Assembly (NCBI RefSeq): GCF_025345615.1
Contig: NZ_JAODWD010000003.1
Coordinates: forward strand, 310,001-374,000
Length of the DNA stretch: 64,000 nucleotides
Direction: 5' to 3'
DNA from: Mycobacterium deserti
GTDB taxonomy: Bacteria; Actinomycetota; Actinomycetes; Mycobacteriales; Mycobacteriaceae
Within the stretch, counting starts at the first letter, position 1. Each line of letters begins with the position of its first letter. A program made the position numbers and the translations under genes. The notes beneath the pieces are model-generated. The model saw nothing but the letters and a program-made list of their open reading frames with translations, made no database searches and had not been told where the DNA came from. Below, one piece after another: positions 44,234 through 51,911 of this stretch.

Positions 44234-45148
44234 ATGGACGTCGTCGACCGCCTCGATCCCGCGCTTCGCCAGTTCGCGGCGGCCCGTAGCGACTTGTCCC
44301 TGCGGGTGCTCGGCGTGGTGCGAGACTCGCTGAACCAGAGGCGGGCCGAGACCTCTCGAACCGTCAACACCGTGGGCGTCGACATCGAGAATCGTGACGC
44401 TGGGGTGGTCCCCGTACGCATCTACCGCGGGGGACCGGCGCCGGCGCCCGCCGTGATCTACTGCCATGCAGGCGCATTCGTGCTGGGTAATCTCGACACC
44501 GACCACCACCAGTGTGTCGAGTTCGCGCGCCGCGGGGGTTGCACCGTGGTGTCGGTCGACTACCGGCTGGCGCCGGAACACCCGCATCCGGCCGCTGTGG
44601 ACGACGCGGCAGCGGCGCTCGCGTGGACGGCCGACAATGCGGCAGAGCTCGGCGTCGATACGGCTCGGCTCGCCGTTGCGGGCAGCAGCGCGGGCGCGGC
44701 GATCGCGGCGCGACTCGCGCAGCGCGCGGCAGCGGGTGCGGCACCGCGGCTGTTGTTCCAGATGCTGCATCAACCAGTCCTCGACGACCGGCCGACGCGC
44801 TCGAAGGAGGAGTTCACGGCGACTCCCGGTTTCGACGGACCCGCCGCCGAGCTGATGTGGCAGCACTACCGGGGCGGCGCATCTTCGGTGCCCGTCGACG
44901 CCGTCCCGGCACGTGCCGACGAATTGCATGGTGTGGCAGACGCTTTGATCACCTGCTCGGAGCTCGACCCGCTGCGTGACGAGGCGCTGAACTATGCGGG
45001 GCGGTTGCTCGAGGCGGGCGTCGCCACCGAACTGCACGTCTATCCGGGCACGTGCCACGGATTCGATTCGCTGCTGCCGGAATGGGAGACCAGCCAACAA
45101 CTCTTCGCGCTCCAGGGGTCGGCGCTACGGCGGGCGCTGCACCCTTAA
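44234..45148 (+). CDS. Hormone-sensitive-lipase-family alpha/beta hydrolase (esterase)
   Basis: A 304-residue HSL-family esterase. The oxyanion block is CHAGAFVLGN (a variant of HGGGF, with Ala-Gly where Gly-Gly is usual), the nucleophile elbow is AGSSAGAAIAARL (GxSxG), the acid is in ELDPLRDEAL and the histidine in GTCHGFDSL. Being the last gene of the P450-monooxygenase operon, it is a good candidate to hydrolyse the ester or lactone made by the Baeyer-Villiger enzyme. It follows that gene by four bases and overlaps the convergent SRPBCC gene by four. Confidence 0.9.
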   Translation: MDVVDRLDPALRQFAAARSDLSLRVLGVVRDSLNQRRAETSRTVNTVGVDIENRDAGVVPVRIYRGGPAPAPAVIYCHAGAFVLGNLDTDHHQCVEFARRGGCTVVSVDYRLAPEHPHPAAVDDAAAALAWTADNAAELGVDTARLAVAGSSAGAAIAARLAQRAAAGAAPRLLFQMLHQPVLDDRPTRSKEEFTATPGFDGPAAELMWQHYRGGASSVPVDAVPARADELHGVADALITCSELDPLRDEALNYAGRLLEAGVATELHVYPGTCHGFDSLLPEWETSQQLFALQGSALRRALHP

Positions 45149-45612
45149 CCGAGCTCGCGCGCGATGGCCGCCAGGTAGGAGTCGATGTTCGCCGGATTCG
45201 CCTGCTTGAACAGGGCATCCGGGAGTGGGGCGTGCTTGTAGGCCTCGATCGTCATGGTGCGGGTGAACAAGGTGACGCCCTCGCCTTGCTCGCAGAAGTG
45301 GTACTGAACGGTGATGCGGCCCTCCATGCCGCCGTTTCCGTCGGAGTCGTGGCCGAGCCGCCCCACCGAATTGAACACCCACAGTTTCGGACGCATCGCC
45401 ATCGCGAGATGCCACGTGAAAATGCGGTCGCCGTCCGGACCCGATTCCGTCCACGTGTCACCGACTGTCAGGGGCAGCCGTTGCGGCAGCCCGCCGATGT
45501 GGGCGCTACCGGGGTAGGTCTTCGTCCAGTTGGCCGGGTTGCTCACGAAGTCGTAGATCGCTTCCGCCGGCTGACTGAAGACGCGCTCGGAACTGGTGGT
45601 GACGATGCCCAC
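45145..45612 (-). CDS. SRPBCC (START/Bet v 1-fold) domain protein
   Basis: A 155-residue protein of the SRPBCC superfamily: ERVFSQPAEAIYDFVSNPAN at the N-terminus, a curved sheet with MEGRITVQYHFCEQGEGVTL, and a long C-terminal helix NIDSYLAAIARELG. The fold encloses a hydrophobic cavity and binds lipids or ring compounds. I chose the GTG at 45612, preceded by a GAAAGGGG stretch; GTG/ATG codons at 45645 and 45642 directly abut operator B and would leave almost no 5' region. Expression from operator B is likely. Confidence 0.78.
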   Translation of the reverse strand: MGIVTTSSERVFSQPAEAIYDFVSNPANWTKTYPGSAHIGGLPQRLPLTVGDTWTESGPDGDRIFTWHLAMAMRPKLWVFNSVGRLGHDSDGNGGMEGRITVQYHFCEQGEGVTLFTRTMTIEAYKHAPLPDALFKQANPANIDSYLAAIARELG

Positions 45613-45646
45613 GCGGCGCCCCTTTCTCGGTGGTGTCCGCATCACT

Positions 45647-45670
45647 TTACAGATTGACGGAAAAGTGTCA
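45647..45670. promoter_or_regulatory. Island operator B, between SRPBCC and acyl-CoA dehydrogenase genes
   Basis: TTACA-N14-TGTCA. Leftward it reads GTGACA, 16-bp spacer, TAAAGT, the best -10 match of the set. The plus-strand acyl-CoA dehydrogenase start is about 10 bases to the right, so it probably governs both directions. Confidence 0.78.
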
Positions 45671-45680
45671 CGGTGTGTCG

Positions 45681-46844
45681 GTGGACTTCTCGCGTGTACA
45701 GCTCTCGGAGAGCGACCTGACGTTCCGAGACGAGCTGCGGGCGTTTCTGAAGAAGATCGTCACCGACGACGTCATCGCGCGAGACCGTGAGACCGGCGAG
45801 AACTTCGACGAGGGCGTTCATCTCGCGCTCGGCGCTCAGGGCTATCTGGCCGCCGACTTCAAAGACGAGGCCGACGGCGGGTTCAGCACGCTGCGCCGCC
45901 GCATCTGGGACCTCGAGCTCGGCCGCGCGCACACGCCGTGGTTCCACTGGGGCACAACGGCGATGGTGGCCAGGTCGGTCGAGGCGTTCGGCTCGCAGGA
46001 ACTCAAAGACGAGGTTCTGCCGAACGTGCTGTCCGGCCACTACCGGCTCTGCCTCGGCTACACCGAACCCGAAGGCGGGTCAGATGTCGCGACGTGCAAG
46101 ACCCGCGCGGTGCGCGACGGCACAGAAGGTACCTGGATCATCAACGGCTCGAAGATGTTCACCTCCAATGCGCAGAACGCCCAGTACGTCTTCCTCATCA
46201 CCAACACCGACCCGAGCGCGCCGAAGCACCGAAGTCTGACCATGTTCCTGGTGCCGCTGGACAGCCCGGGCGTCGAGATCCAACCGATCCGCACGGTGGA
46301 CGGCGATCGCACCAACATCACCTACTACAGCGACGTACGGATCGAGGACAAGTACCGCATCGGCGAGGTCAACGGTGGCTGGTCGGTGCTGCGCGAGGCG
46401 CTCAACGCCGAGCACGGCACCGTCGAACGCGACGACGAGGGGCTGCAGAAGCTCGCCGCGATGAGCGAACACCTGCTGCTGCTGGCCGAGGCCGTGGACC
46501 ACGTCGCGGCGGTGGCGCCCGAGGAAGGTTCGGCCAGATACCGTCTGGGCCGCGCCGTCGCGCGGCTGGAGGCGGCGATGAGTACCCCGGAGATGTTCGG
46601 CCGGGTCGCCATCGCGCAAACCATGCGCGACGTCACGCCGGACCTGATGGACCTCCTCGGTACGGCCGCGAGCCTGCCCGTCGGCGTTCACGGCGCCGCC
46701 GACGACGGGGGAGCCGAGTACATCTTCCGGCTGGCCGGGCCGACGGGGATCTACGGCGGCACCCTCGAGGTGTTCCGCAACATGATCGCCCAGCATGCGC
46801 TCGGACTGGGTAGGCCGAACTACTCACCACCCAAGGCGTCCTGA
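45681..46844 (+). CDS. Acyl-CoA dehydrogenase
   Basis: A 387-residue FAD enzyme of the acyl-CoA dehydrogenase family. Landmarks are LCLGYTEPEGGSDVATCKTR (substrate/FAD contacts), TWIINGSKMFTSNAQNAQYV, VDGDRTNITYYSDVRIEDKY and the C-terminal GPTGIYGGTLEVFRNMIAQ where the catalytic base normally precedes the GGT motif. It introduces a double bond at C2-C3 of a CoA thioester. GTGs at 45681 and 45675 are possible; I used 45681 (VDFSRVQLSE) by analogy with family N-termini. No ribosome-binding site is visible, consistent with a leaderless transcript close to operator B. An F420-type gene follows after 13 bases. Confidence 0.9.
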   Translation: MDFSRVQLSESDLTFRDELRAFLKKIVTDDVIARDRETGENFDEGVHLALGAQGYLAADFKDEADGGFSTLRRRIWDLELGRAHTPWFHWGTTAMVARSVEAFGSQELKDEVLPNVLSGHYRLCLGYTEPEGGSDVATCKTRAVRDGTEGTWIINGSKMFTSNAQNAQYVFLITNTDPSAPKHRSLTMFLVPLDSPGVEIQPIRTVDGDRTNITYYSDVRIEDKYRIGEVNGGWSVLREALNAEHGTVERDDEGLQKLAAMSEHLLLLAEAVDHVAAVAPEEGSARYRLGRAVARLEAAMSTPEMFGRVAIAQTMRDVTPDLMDLLGTAASLPVGVHGAADDGGAEYIFRLAGPTGIYGGTLEVFRNMIAQHALGLGRPNYSPPKAS

Positions 46845-46857
46845 CGAAAGGCGGCCC

Positions 46858-47778
46858 ATGCGTTTCGCGTTCACCCACCCGATGCACAGCCATCCGTACA
46901 ACCCGGAGCTGGTCACGGGCGAGGGCATCGCCGCGGTCGCCGCGGCGGCCGAAGCGGCGGGTTTCGACGGCTTCGGATTCACCGACCACCCGGCACCGAC
47001 GCAGCGGTGGCTCAAAGCGGGGGGCCACGACGCCGTCGACCCGTTCGTGGCGATGGCTTTCGCCGCGGCGCGGACGTCCACCCTGCGCCTGATCCCGAAC
47101 ATCGTGGTACTGCCGTACCGAAATCCGTTCGTGGTGGCCAAGTCCGGTGCGACCTTGGATCTACTGTCGAACGGGCGGTTCACCCTGGCTGTGGGCGTCG
47201 GCTACCTCAAGCGGGAGTTCGCCGCACTCGGTGTCGACTTCGACGAACGTGCCGCGCTGTTCGAGGAAGCTCTCGAGGTCATCCGCGGCATCTGGACCAC
47301 CGATGACTTCTCCTATGAGGGACGGCATTTCACGGCAAGCGGAATCACCGCCCATCCGCGGCCGGTTAGCACTCCGCATCCGCCGATCTGGATCGGCGGC
47401 AACACCGCGGCCGCCCGCAAGCGGGTCGTCAGCTACGGCGACGGGTGGTGTCCGTTTCCCGCCCCCGCGGTGCTGGCACAGACCGCGCGCACCGCCGCGA
47501 TGGACGCCGACGGACTGGCCGCAGGTGTCGAGGATCTGCGCCGCCGGTTCGACGACGCAGGACGCGACTGGTCCGGCATCGACGTCACGTTCACCAATGC
47601 CGACGGGGGCAGTCCCGCCGGCGACGACTTCAACGCCGACGCGTACCTCACCGGGTTGGAAAAACTTGCCGCAGTGGGAGTTACGTGGGTGCAGGTCACC
47701 TTGCCCGGCGACAGCCTGGCCCGGCTGCTCGACACCATCGAGCAATTCGGCAAATCGGTGATCAGCAACGCGGACTGA
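46858..47778 (+). CDS. LLM-class F420-dependent oxidoreductase (Rv2161c-like)
   Basis: A 306-residue luciferase-like TIM barrel beginning MRFAFTHPMHSHPYNPEL. Class features are GFDGFGFTDHPAP, LIPNIVVLPYRNPFVVAKSG, LLSNGRFTLAVGVGYLKREF and PPIWIGGNTAAARKRVVSYG. The subgroup around Rv2161c is thought to use cofactor F420. The ATG at 46858 follows AAAGGCGG. It is cotranscribed with the acyl-CoA dehydrogenase, so may act on a pathway intermediate, for example by ring reduction or hydroxylation. Its end overlaps the convergent DUF427 gene by 17 bases. Confidence 0.87.
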   Translation: MRFAFTHPMHSHPYNPELVTGEGIAAVAAAAEAAGFDGFGFTDHPAPTQRWLKAGGHDAVDPFVAMAFAAARTSTLRLIPNIVVLPYRNPFVVAKSGATLDLLSNGRFTLAVGVGYLKREFAALGVDFDERAALFEEALEVIRGIWTTDDFSYEGRHFTASGITAHPRPVSTPHPPIWIGGNTAAARKRVVSYGDGWCPFPAPAVLAQTARTAAMDADGLAAGVEDLRRRFDDAGRDWSGIDVTFTNADGGSPAGDDFNADAYLTGLEKLAAVGVTWVQVTLPGDSLARLLDTIEQFGKSVISNAD

Positions 47779-48451
47779 GCGTGGGAAGTTCGGCCAGCAC
47801 CTCGGCGCGCGTCGCGTCGAAGCTGAAGTACCCCTTGATGGGCAGCGTCTCCGGTGGAGTGTCCGGATAACTCCACGCGACATCGTCGACGACCGTGTCC
47901 CCGACGATCGCCGACCAGTACGTCGCATCACCCTTGTAGTTGCAGTAGCTGGCGGTCGCCGACGGGCGCAGCAGATCGGTGCGCACGTGCGCGGGGTCGA
48001 CGTACAGGCGCGTCTCGACCGACGTTTCGAACACGATCACGGTGTCGGTGGTGTCCACCAGCACCTCGCCGGCCACCGTCACCCGCAAACGTCGGTCCGT
48101 CGGTCGGCAGTCGACCCGGTGGTAGGGGTTGGGCGGGTAGTGCACGAGCCTGCGGCCCTCCTCCGACCAACCGTCAACGGCATCCCACGGCACCTGGACG
48201 AAGCCGGGCGCTTCGGCCACCGGTTCGCTGGGCAGGTCGCCGACGATGTCGGCGGGAAACGCATAGCTCAGCGGATGGTCCTGCCGGTGCACCAGCAACG
48301 CATGCTCGGTGTCGATGACGGCACGCCCGTCGCGAAACGCTTGTATGCGGCGCGGGTGGGGTTCGACGAAGACCACGCCACCGGGCAGCGGCGCCGAGAA
48401 CCACCCGGCCGGGTCTCTGCTCAACGGACCGCGTCCGGCAACCAGACTCAT
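47762..48451 (-). CDS. DUF427 domain protein (tandem)
   Basis: A 229-residue protein with two DUF427 units: residues about 25-95 (VVFVEPHPRRIQAFRDGRAV with DTEHALLVHR) and about 125-220 (VTVAGEVLVDTTDTVIVFET, then YCNYKGDATYWSA, VAWSYPDTPPETLPIKGYF and SFDATRAEV). The Y-C-N-Y-K-G and W-x-Y-x3-P blocks are diagnostic. The fold is a small beta barrel of unknown role, though common in actinobacteria. The ATG at 48451 is seven bases after the TAAAGC box in operator G, as in other island genes. Convergent with the F420 gene. Confidence 0.85.
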   Translation of the reverse strand: MSLVAGRGPLSRDPAGWFSAPLPGGVVFVEPHPRRIQAFRDGRAVIDTEHALLVHRQDHPLSYAFPADIVGDLPSEPVAEAPGFVQVPWDAVDGWSEEGRRLVHYPPNPYHRVDCRPTDRRLRVTVAGEVLVDTTDTVIVFETSVETRLYVDPAHVRTDLLRPSATASYCNYKGDATYWSAIVGDTVVDDVAWSYPDTPPETLPIKGYFSFDATRAEVLAELPTLSPRC

Positions 48452-48461
48452 GACCCCAGCT

Positions 48462-48485
48462 TTACAAATTCTTCCCGCACCGTCA
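48462..48485. promoter_or_regulatory. Island operator G, between DUF427 and WS/DGAT genes
   Basis: TTACA-N14-CGTCA, the most diverged half-site of the seven. Toward the DUF427 gene it reads GTGACG, 16-bp spacer, TAAAGC, then seven bases to the ATG. It is 77 bases before the plus-strand WS/DGAT start. Confidence 0.68.
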
Positions 48486-48562
48486 CTTCTTCGCCGAACT
48501 GGCATGACAACGCGTGCAATTGGGCAATACCGGTAGGGACCGGCGAAACGACGGGGGCGGAA

Positions 48563-49990
48563 ATGAAGCGACTCAACGGCGTGGACGCCTTGATGCTGTA
48601 CAGCGAGACGCCCGCAATCCACATGCACACGCTCAAAATCGGAATCCTCGACGTGTCGGGCGTCGACGGGTTCGACTTCGACATGTTCAGACGCGTGGCG
48701 TACCCGCGTCTGATGGCGCTGCCCGCGCTTCGCTACCAACTCGTCGACATCCCGCTCAAGCTTCACCACCCGATGTGGTGCGAGAACGCCGACATCGACA
48801 TGGACTACCACGTGCGCCGTGCGCAGGTGCCCGTGCCGGGCGGTCGCCGCGAACTCGACCAGTTGATCGGCGAGATCGCCAGCACCCCGCTGGATCGCAG
48901 CCGTCCCCTCTGGGAGATGTACATCGCCGAGGGACTGGCCGACGACCGCATTGCGATCATCCACAAGGTGCACCACGTCCTGGCCGACGGCGTCGCGTCG
49001 GCGAACCAGATGGCCAAGGCGATGGACCTCGGCGCACCGTCGGCTCCGCTCGCCATTGAAGACCCCGTCCTCAAGTCACAGGTCGAGCTGCTCAAGGCCG
49101 CGGGCCGCGATCATGCGCACCTGATCCGCAAGCTGCCCCGGTTGCTGAGTGAGACCGCGGCCGGGGTGTCGCGGGTACGTCGGCGCGCCAAGGAACGGGG
49201 CCGTCATCCCGATATCGCCCGCAACTTCGCGCCGCCGAAGACCTTCATCAACCACGTGGTCACTCCGGGGCGTCGGTTCGCGACCGCGCCGCTGGCCCTG
49301 GCCGACGTGAAGGAGACGGGCAAGCACCTCGGCGTCACGCTCAACGACATCGTGCTGGCCACCGCCGCCGGAGCGCTTCGCACGTTGCTGCTGCGCTATG
49401 ACGGACATGCCGACGCCCCGCTCATCGCCGGGGTACCGGTCAGCACCGACCCCTCGCCTGATCGGTTGACCGGTAACGAGTTCAGCTACATGACCCCGTC
49501 CCTGCCCGTCCATGTCGACGACCCGTTGGAACGGGTCCGCCTCACCGCGATGGCCACCAAGATCGCCAAGGAGAACCACCACCTGCTCGGCCCAACGGTC
49601 CTGCCGGCATGGATGGCCTACCTGCCGCCAGCGCTGGCGCCGGGGTTGTTCCGCACCCAGGCCAGCAGGCTCGAGTCCGGTGCGATCTTCAACCTGACGA
49701 TCTCGAACGTGCCAGGGCCGCGGGAGAGGGGTCGCGTCGAAGGCGGCGAAGTCAGTGAGATCTACTCCGTCGGGCCCGTTGTCACCGGCAGCGGCATGAA
49801 CATCACGGTGTGGAGCTACGTCGACCAGTTGGCGATCTCCGTCCTGACCGACGACCGCACCCTCGACGACCCACACGAAGCCACCGACGCGATGCTCGAC
49901 GCGTTTGCACAGTTGCGCCGTGCCGCCGGGCTGTCGACCGAGCTGACACCGGTAGGCGCAGCCCTTCCGCTTGCCGCCGCAAGCAGCTGA
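48563..49990 (+). CDS. WS/DGAT family O-acyltransferase
   Basis: A 475-residue wax ester synthase/diacylglycerol acyltransferase. It starts MKRLNGVDALMLYSETPAIH, has the catalytic HHxxxDG motif in IIHKVHHVLADGVAS near residue 140, and downstream family blocks LNDIVLATAAGALRTLLL, PLIAGVPVSTDPSP and the C-terminal FNLTISNVPGPRERGRVEGG. These enzymes esterify alcohols or diacylglycerol with acyl-CoA, storing lipid. The ATG at 48563 follows GGGGGCGG. Being under the island's operator, it may trap pathway acyl groups or alcohols as neutral lipids. Confidence 0.92.
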   Translation: MKRLNGVDALMLYSETPAIHMHTLKIGILDVSGVDGFDFDMFRRVAYPRLMALPALRYQLVDIPLKLHHPMWCENADIDMDYHVRRAQVPVPGGRRELDQLIGEIASTPLDRSRPLWEMYIAEGLADDRIAIIHKVHHVLADGVASANQMAKAMDLGAPSAPLAIEDPVLKSQVELLKAAGRDHAHLIRKLPRLLSETAAGVSRVRRRAKERGRHPDIARNFAPPKTFINHVVTPGRRFATAPLALADVKETGKHLGVTLNDIVLATAAGALRTLLLRYDGHADAPLIAGVPVSTDPSPDRLTGNEFSYMTPSLPVHVDDPLERVRLTAMATKIAKENHHLLGPTVLPAWMAYLPPALAPGLFRTQASRLESGAIFNLTISNVPGPRERGRVEGGEVSEIYSVGPVVTGSGMNITVWSYVDQLAISVLTDDRTLDDPHEATDAMLDAFAQLRRAAGLSTELTPVGAALPLAAASS

Positions 49991-50002
49991 TAAATCGCGC
50001 CT

Positions 50003-50026
50003 TTACAGATCGTCGCGATAGTGTCA
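50003..50026 (+). promoter_or_regulatory. Island operator C, upstream of an uncharacterised gene
   Basis: TTACA-N14-TGTCA, closest to operator B in sequence. It lies 10 bases before the plus-strand GTG at 50037. Here the promoter-like reading (GTGACA-N16-TAAAGG) points away from the gene, toward the end of the WS/DGAT gene. Confidence 0.72.
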
Positions 50027-50036
50027 CGCTTTACGC

Positions 50037-50609
50037 GTGGCGATCAGACCCTTCACCGCTGACGACGCGCTCGTCGGAGATGGCGCGCAGGGGCAGATCA
50101 ACCACCATCAACTCACCGTCATCGCGGCGAACACCGCCGACTTTGTGCGCTTTGCAGGCGGCTGGGTCTACGACCGGGCGGGGGCCGGCTGGGCCGTTAA
50201 CGTCGTGGTCGAGGACTGCGGCGACGTTCGCCCGTTGACGATGCTCGGTGCCAAACGCCTCGATGCCGATGCCGAATCGGTGCTGCGCCGGATACCGCGC
50301 AACGGGTCGCTGGCCGTGAGCGCCACGGTGCTGCGAGCCGACGCGCACCTGCGGACGGAGGTGCTGGAGCTACGCGCCAGGGGCGTCGCAGAGGTGACCC
50401 TCTGGGGCGAGCAGTGGCCCGCCGAACTCGGCCGCCCGATCGAGCCCATCAGCCATCGGTTGAGCCTGGCGGCGCAGGCGTTCAAAGGCCACGCGTTGGC
50501 GGCCGCGGCGGGCCCTTCGGCCGATAGCGAGGCACCCTCGGCCGTGGCCGCGACCGAGACACTGTTCGACCTCGCCGCCGGCGAGGTCCGTCCCTTGTAC
50601 TCGGTCTAG
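50037..50609 (+). CDS. Uncharacterised protein under the island operator
   Basis: I do not recognise a named family. The 190-residue protein is soluble, without signal peptide or membrane helix. Residues about 25-110 look like an alpha/beta unit with [41 protein letters not shown] and [21 protein letters not shown], followed by [12 protein letters not shown] and an alanine-rich C-terminal tail. The GTG start is supported by the coding frame and by operator C directly upstream. Its stop overlaps the convergent DUF2631 stop by four bases. By regulation it belongs to the catabolic island; no activity can be proposed. Confidence 0.65.
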   Translation: MAIRPFTADDALVGDGAQGQINHHQLTVIAANTADFVRFAGGWVYDRAGAGWAVNVVVEDCGDVRPLTMLGAKRLDADAESVLRRIPRNGSLAVSATVLRADAHLRTEVLELRARGVAEVTLWGEQWPAELGRPIEPISHRLSLAAQAFKGHALAAAAGPSADSEAPSAVAATETLFDLAAGEVRPLYSV

Positions 50610-50860
50610 CGGATCCAGCCGCGGCGGCGCAGCCACCAATCACGCGCGACCGCGGCGACGATCAGCGCGGCGAAGCCGATCAGGAAGAAATCCTCGACGC
50701 GGCCGACGTGGTTGCCGTGCATCATGAACAGCAGAAACGCCGCCGACAGCAGGCCGCCGATGTGAATGGCGCGGTGGTTCTCCTTCGACCAGCCCCACTC
50801 CGCGGACGGCACTTCCTCGACGTCGACGTCGGTGTGACGCTCCACCTCGGTGTTGGCCAC
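50606..50860 (-). CDS. DUF2631 small membrane protein (Rv2876-like)
   Basis: An 84-residue protein with a polar, acidic N-terminal third ([20 protein letters not shown]) and two hydrophobic helices (about residues 33-48 and 58-72), ending in a positively charged [10 protein letters not shown]. This matches the DUF2631 family, of which Rv2876 is the M. tuberculosis member beside mpt70. Start GTG at 50860, seven bases after GAGGAG. It marks the right boundary where conserved synteny resumes after the catabolic island. Function is unknown. Confidence 0.82.
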   Translation of the reverse strand: MANTEVERHTDVDVEEVPSAEWGWSKENHRAIHIGGLLSAAFLLFMMHGNHVGRVEDFFLIGFAALIVAAVARDWWLRRRGWIR

Positions 50861-51074
50861 GGCTGCTCCTCATGGTCGGGCGGACAACTGGCCACAATTC
50901 TGGCATAGGTCTACTACAGGCTGACGTACAGCCGGCGAAGCCGCGTTGTCCGTTTGCTCAAAACGCGCGTATGCCGCGCGTAACGTCGTCGAAGCGCCGA
51001 GGGGGACGAGCGGGGCGTTGCAGGGATCGCCCGTGTCGACGCGACGACAAGAAAGCGCCGAAAAGGGGGGCATC

Positions 51075-51908
51075 ATGAGCGGTCAGTTGGAGGGCAAAAT
51101 CGCGTTCATCACCGGCGCCGCACGCGGCCAGGGCCGTTCGCACGCGGTCAGATTCGCCGAAGAGGGCGCCGACATCATCGCGTTCGATCTTTGCGACCAG
51201 ATCGACAGTGCTCCGTACCCTTTGGCGAGCCCGGAAGACCTCGATGAAACCGTGAACCTTGTCGAGAAGACGGGACGCCGGATCGTGGCCGAGCAGGGCG
51301 ACGTCCGCGACTTCGAGCGACTTAAATCCGCCGTCGCCAATGGTGTCGCTGAATTCGGGCGCATCGATTTCGTTCTGGCCAATGCAGGAATCCTGCCGAT
51401 GGGTGACGAAAAGCGAAACGACGTCGCTCAATACGTCGACGCGATCGATGTGCTCCTCAATGGCGTGTACTACACCATCGAGGCGGCGCTACCCGCGATC
51501 GTCGAGCATGGCGAAGGCGGCGCCGTCGTGATCACCAGTTCGACCGCAGGGCTCAACGGACTTTGTCCGGGCTACGACAACCTCGCGCATGGCTTCGCCG
51601 GCTACCAAGCGGCCAAGCACGGCGTCGTGGGACTGATGCGTTACTACGCCAAGGCGCTGGGTCCGAAAAGCATTCGTGTCAATACCGTGCACCCGACGGG
51701 CGTCTCCACGCCGATGCTGCTCAATGAGTACGCCGAGCGATACTTCGGTAACCACCCGGAGACGCTGTCCGCTTTCGAGAACGTCTTGCCGGTCCAGTTG
51801 ATCGACGTCGCCGACGTCAGTGAGGCGATGCTCTACCTGTGCGGGCCGTCGGGACGCTACGTCACCGGCATCACGCTGCCGGTGGACGCGGGCCTCAGCG
51901 TCAAGTAG
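51075..51908 (+). CDS. Mycofactocin-type short-chain dehydrogenase
   Basis: A 277-residue SDR with TGAARGQGRSHAVRFAEEGAD at the cofactor site (first 20: TGAARGQGRSHAVRFAEEGA), an insert after strand 2 (DLCDQIDSAPYPLASPEDLD) characteristic of the mycofactocin-coupled SDR subfamily, NAGILPMG, catalytic serine in VITSSTAGLNG and YxxxK in AGYQAAKHGVVGLM. Such enzymes keep NAD(H) bound and need mycofactocin to exchange electrons; no mft biosynthesis genes are in this window. The ATG at 51075 follows a run of six G. It acts on an unidentified alcohol. Confidence 0.88.
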   Translation: MSGQLEGKIAFITGAARGQGRSHAVRFAEEGADIIAFDLCDQIDSAPYPLASPEDLDETVNLVEKTGRRIVAEQGDVRDFERLKSAVANGVAEFGRIDFVLANAGILPMGDEKRNDVAQYVDAIDVLLNGVYYTIEAALPAIVEHGEGGAVVITSSTAGLNGLCPGYDNLAHGFAGYQAAKHGVVGLMRYYAKALGPKSIRVNTVHPTGVSTPMLLNEYAERYFGNHPETLSAFENVLPVQLIDVADVSEAMLYLCGPSGRYVTGITLPVDAGLSVK

Positions 51909-51911
51909 CCG

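Noticed and set aside
45642..45645. ATG/GTG codons beside operator B as the SRPBCC start
   Set aside because: They add a short basic stretch with no conserved character and lie against the operator; the GTG at 45612 has a purine-rich ribosome-binding site.
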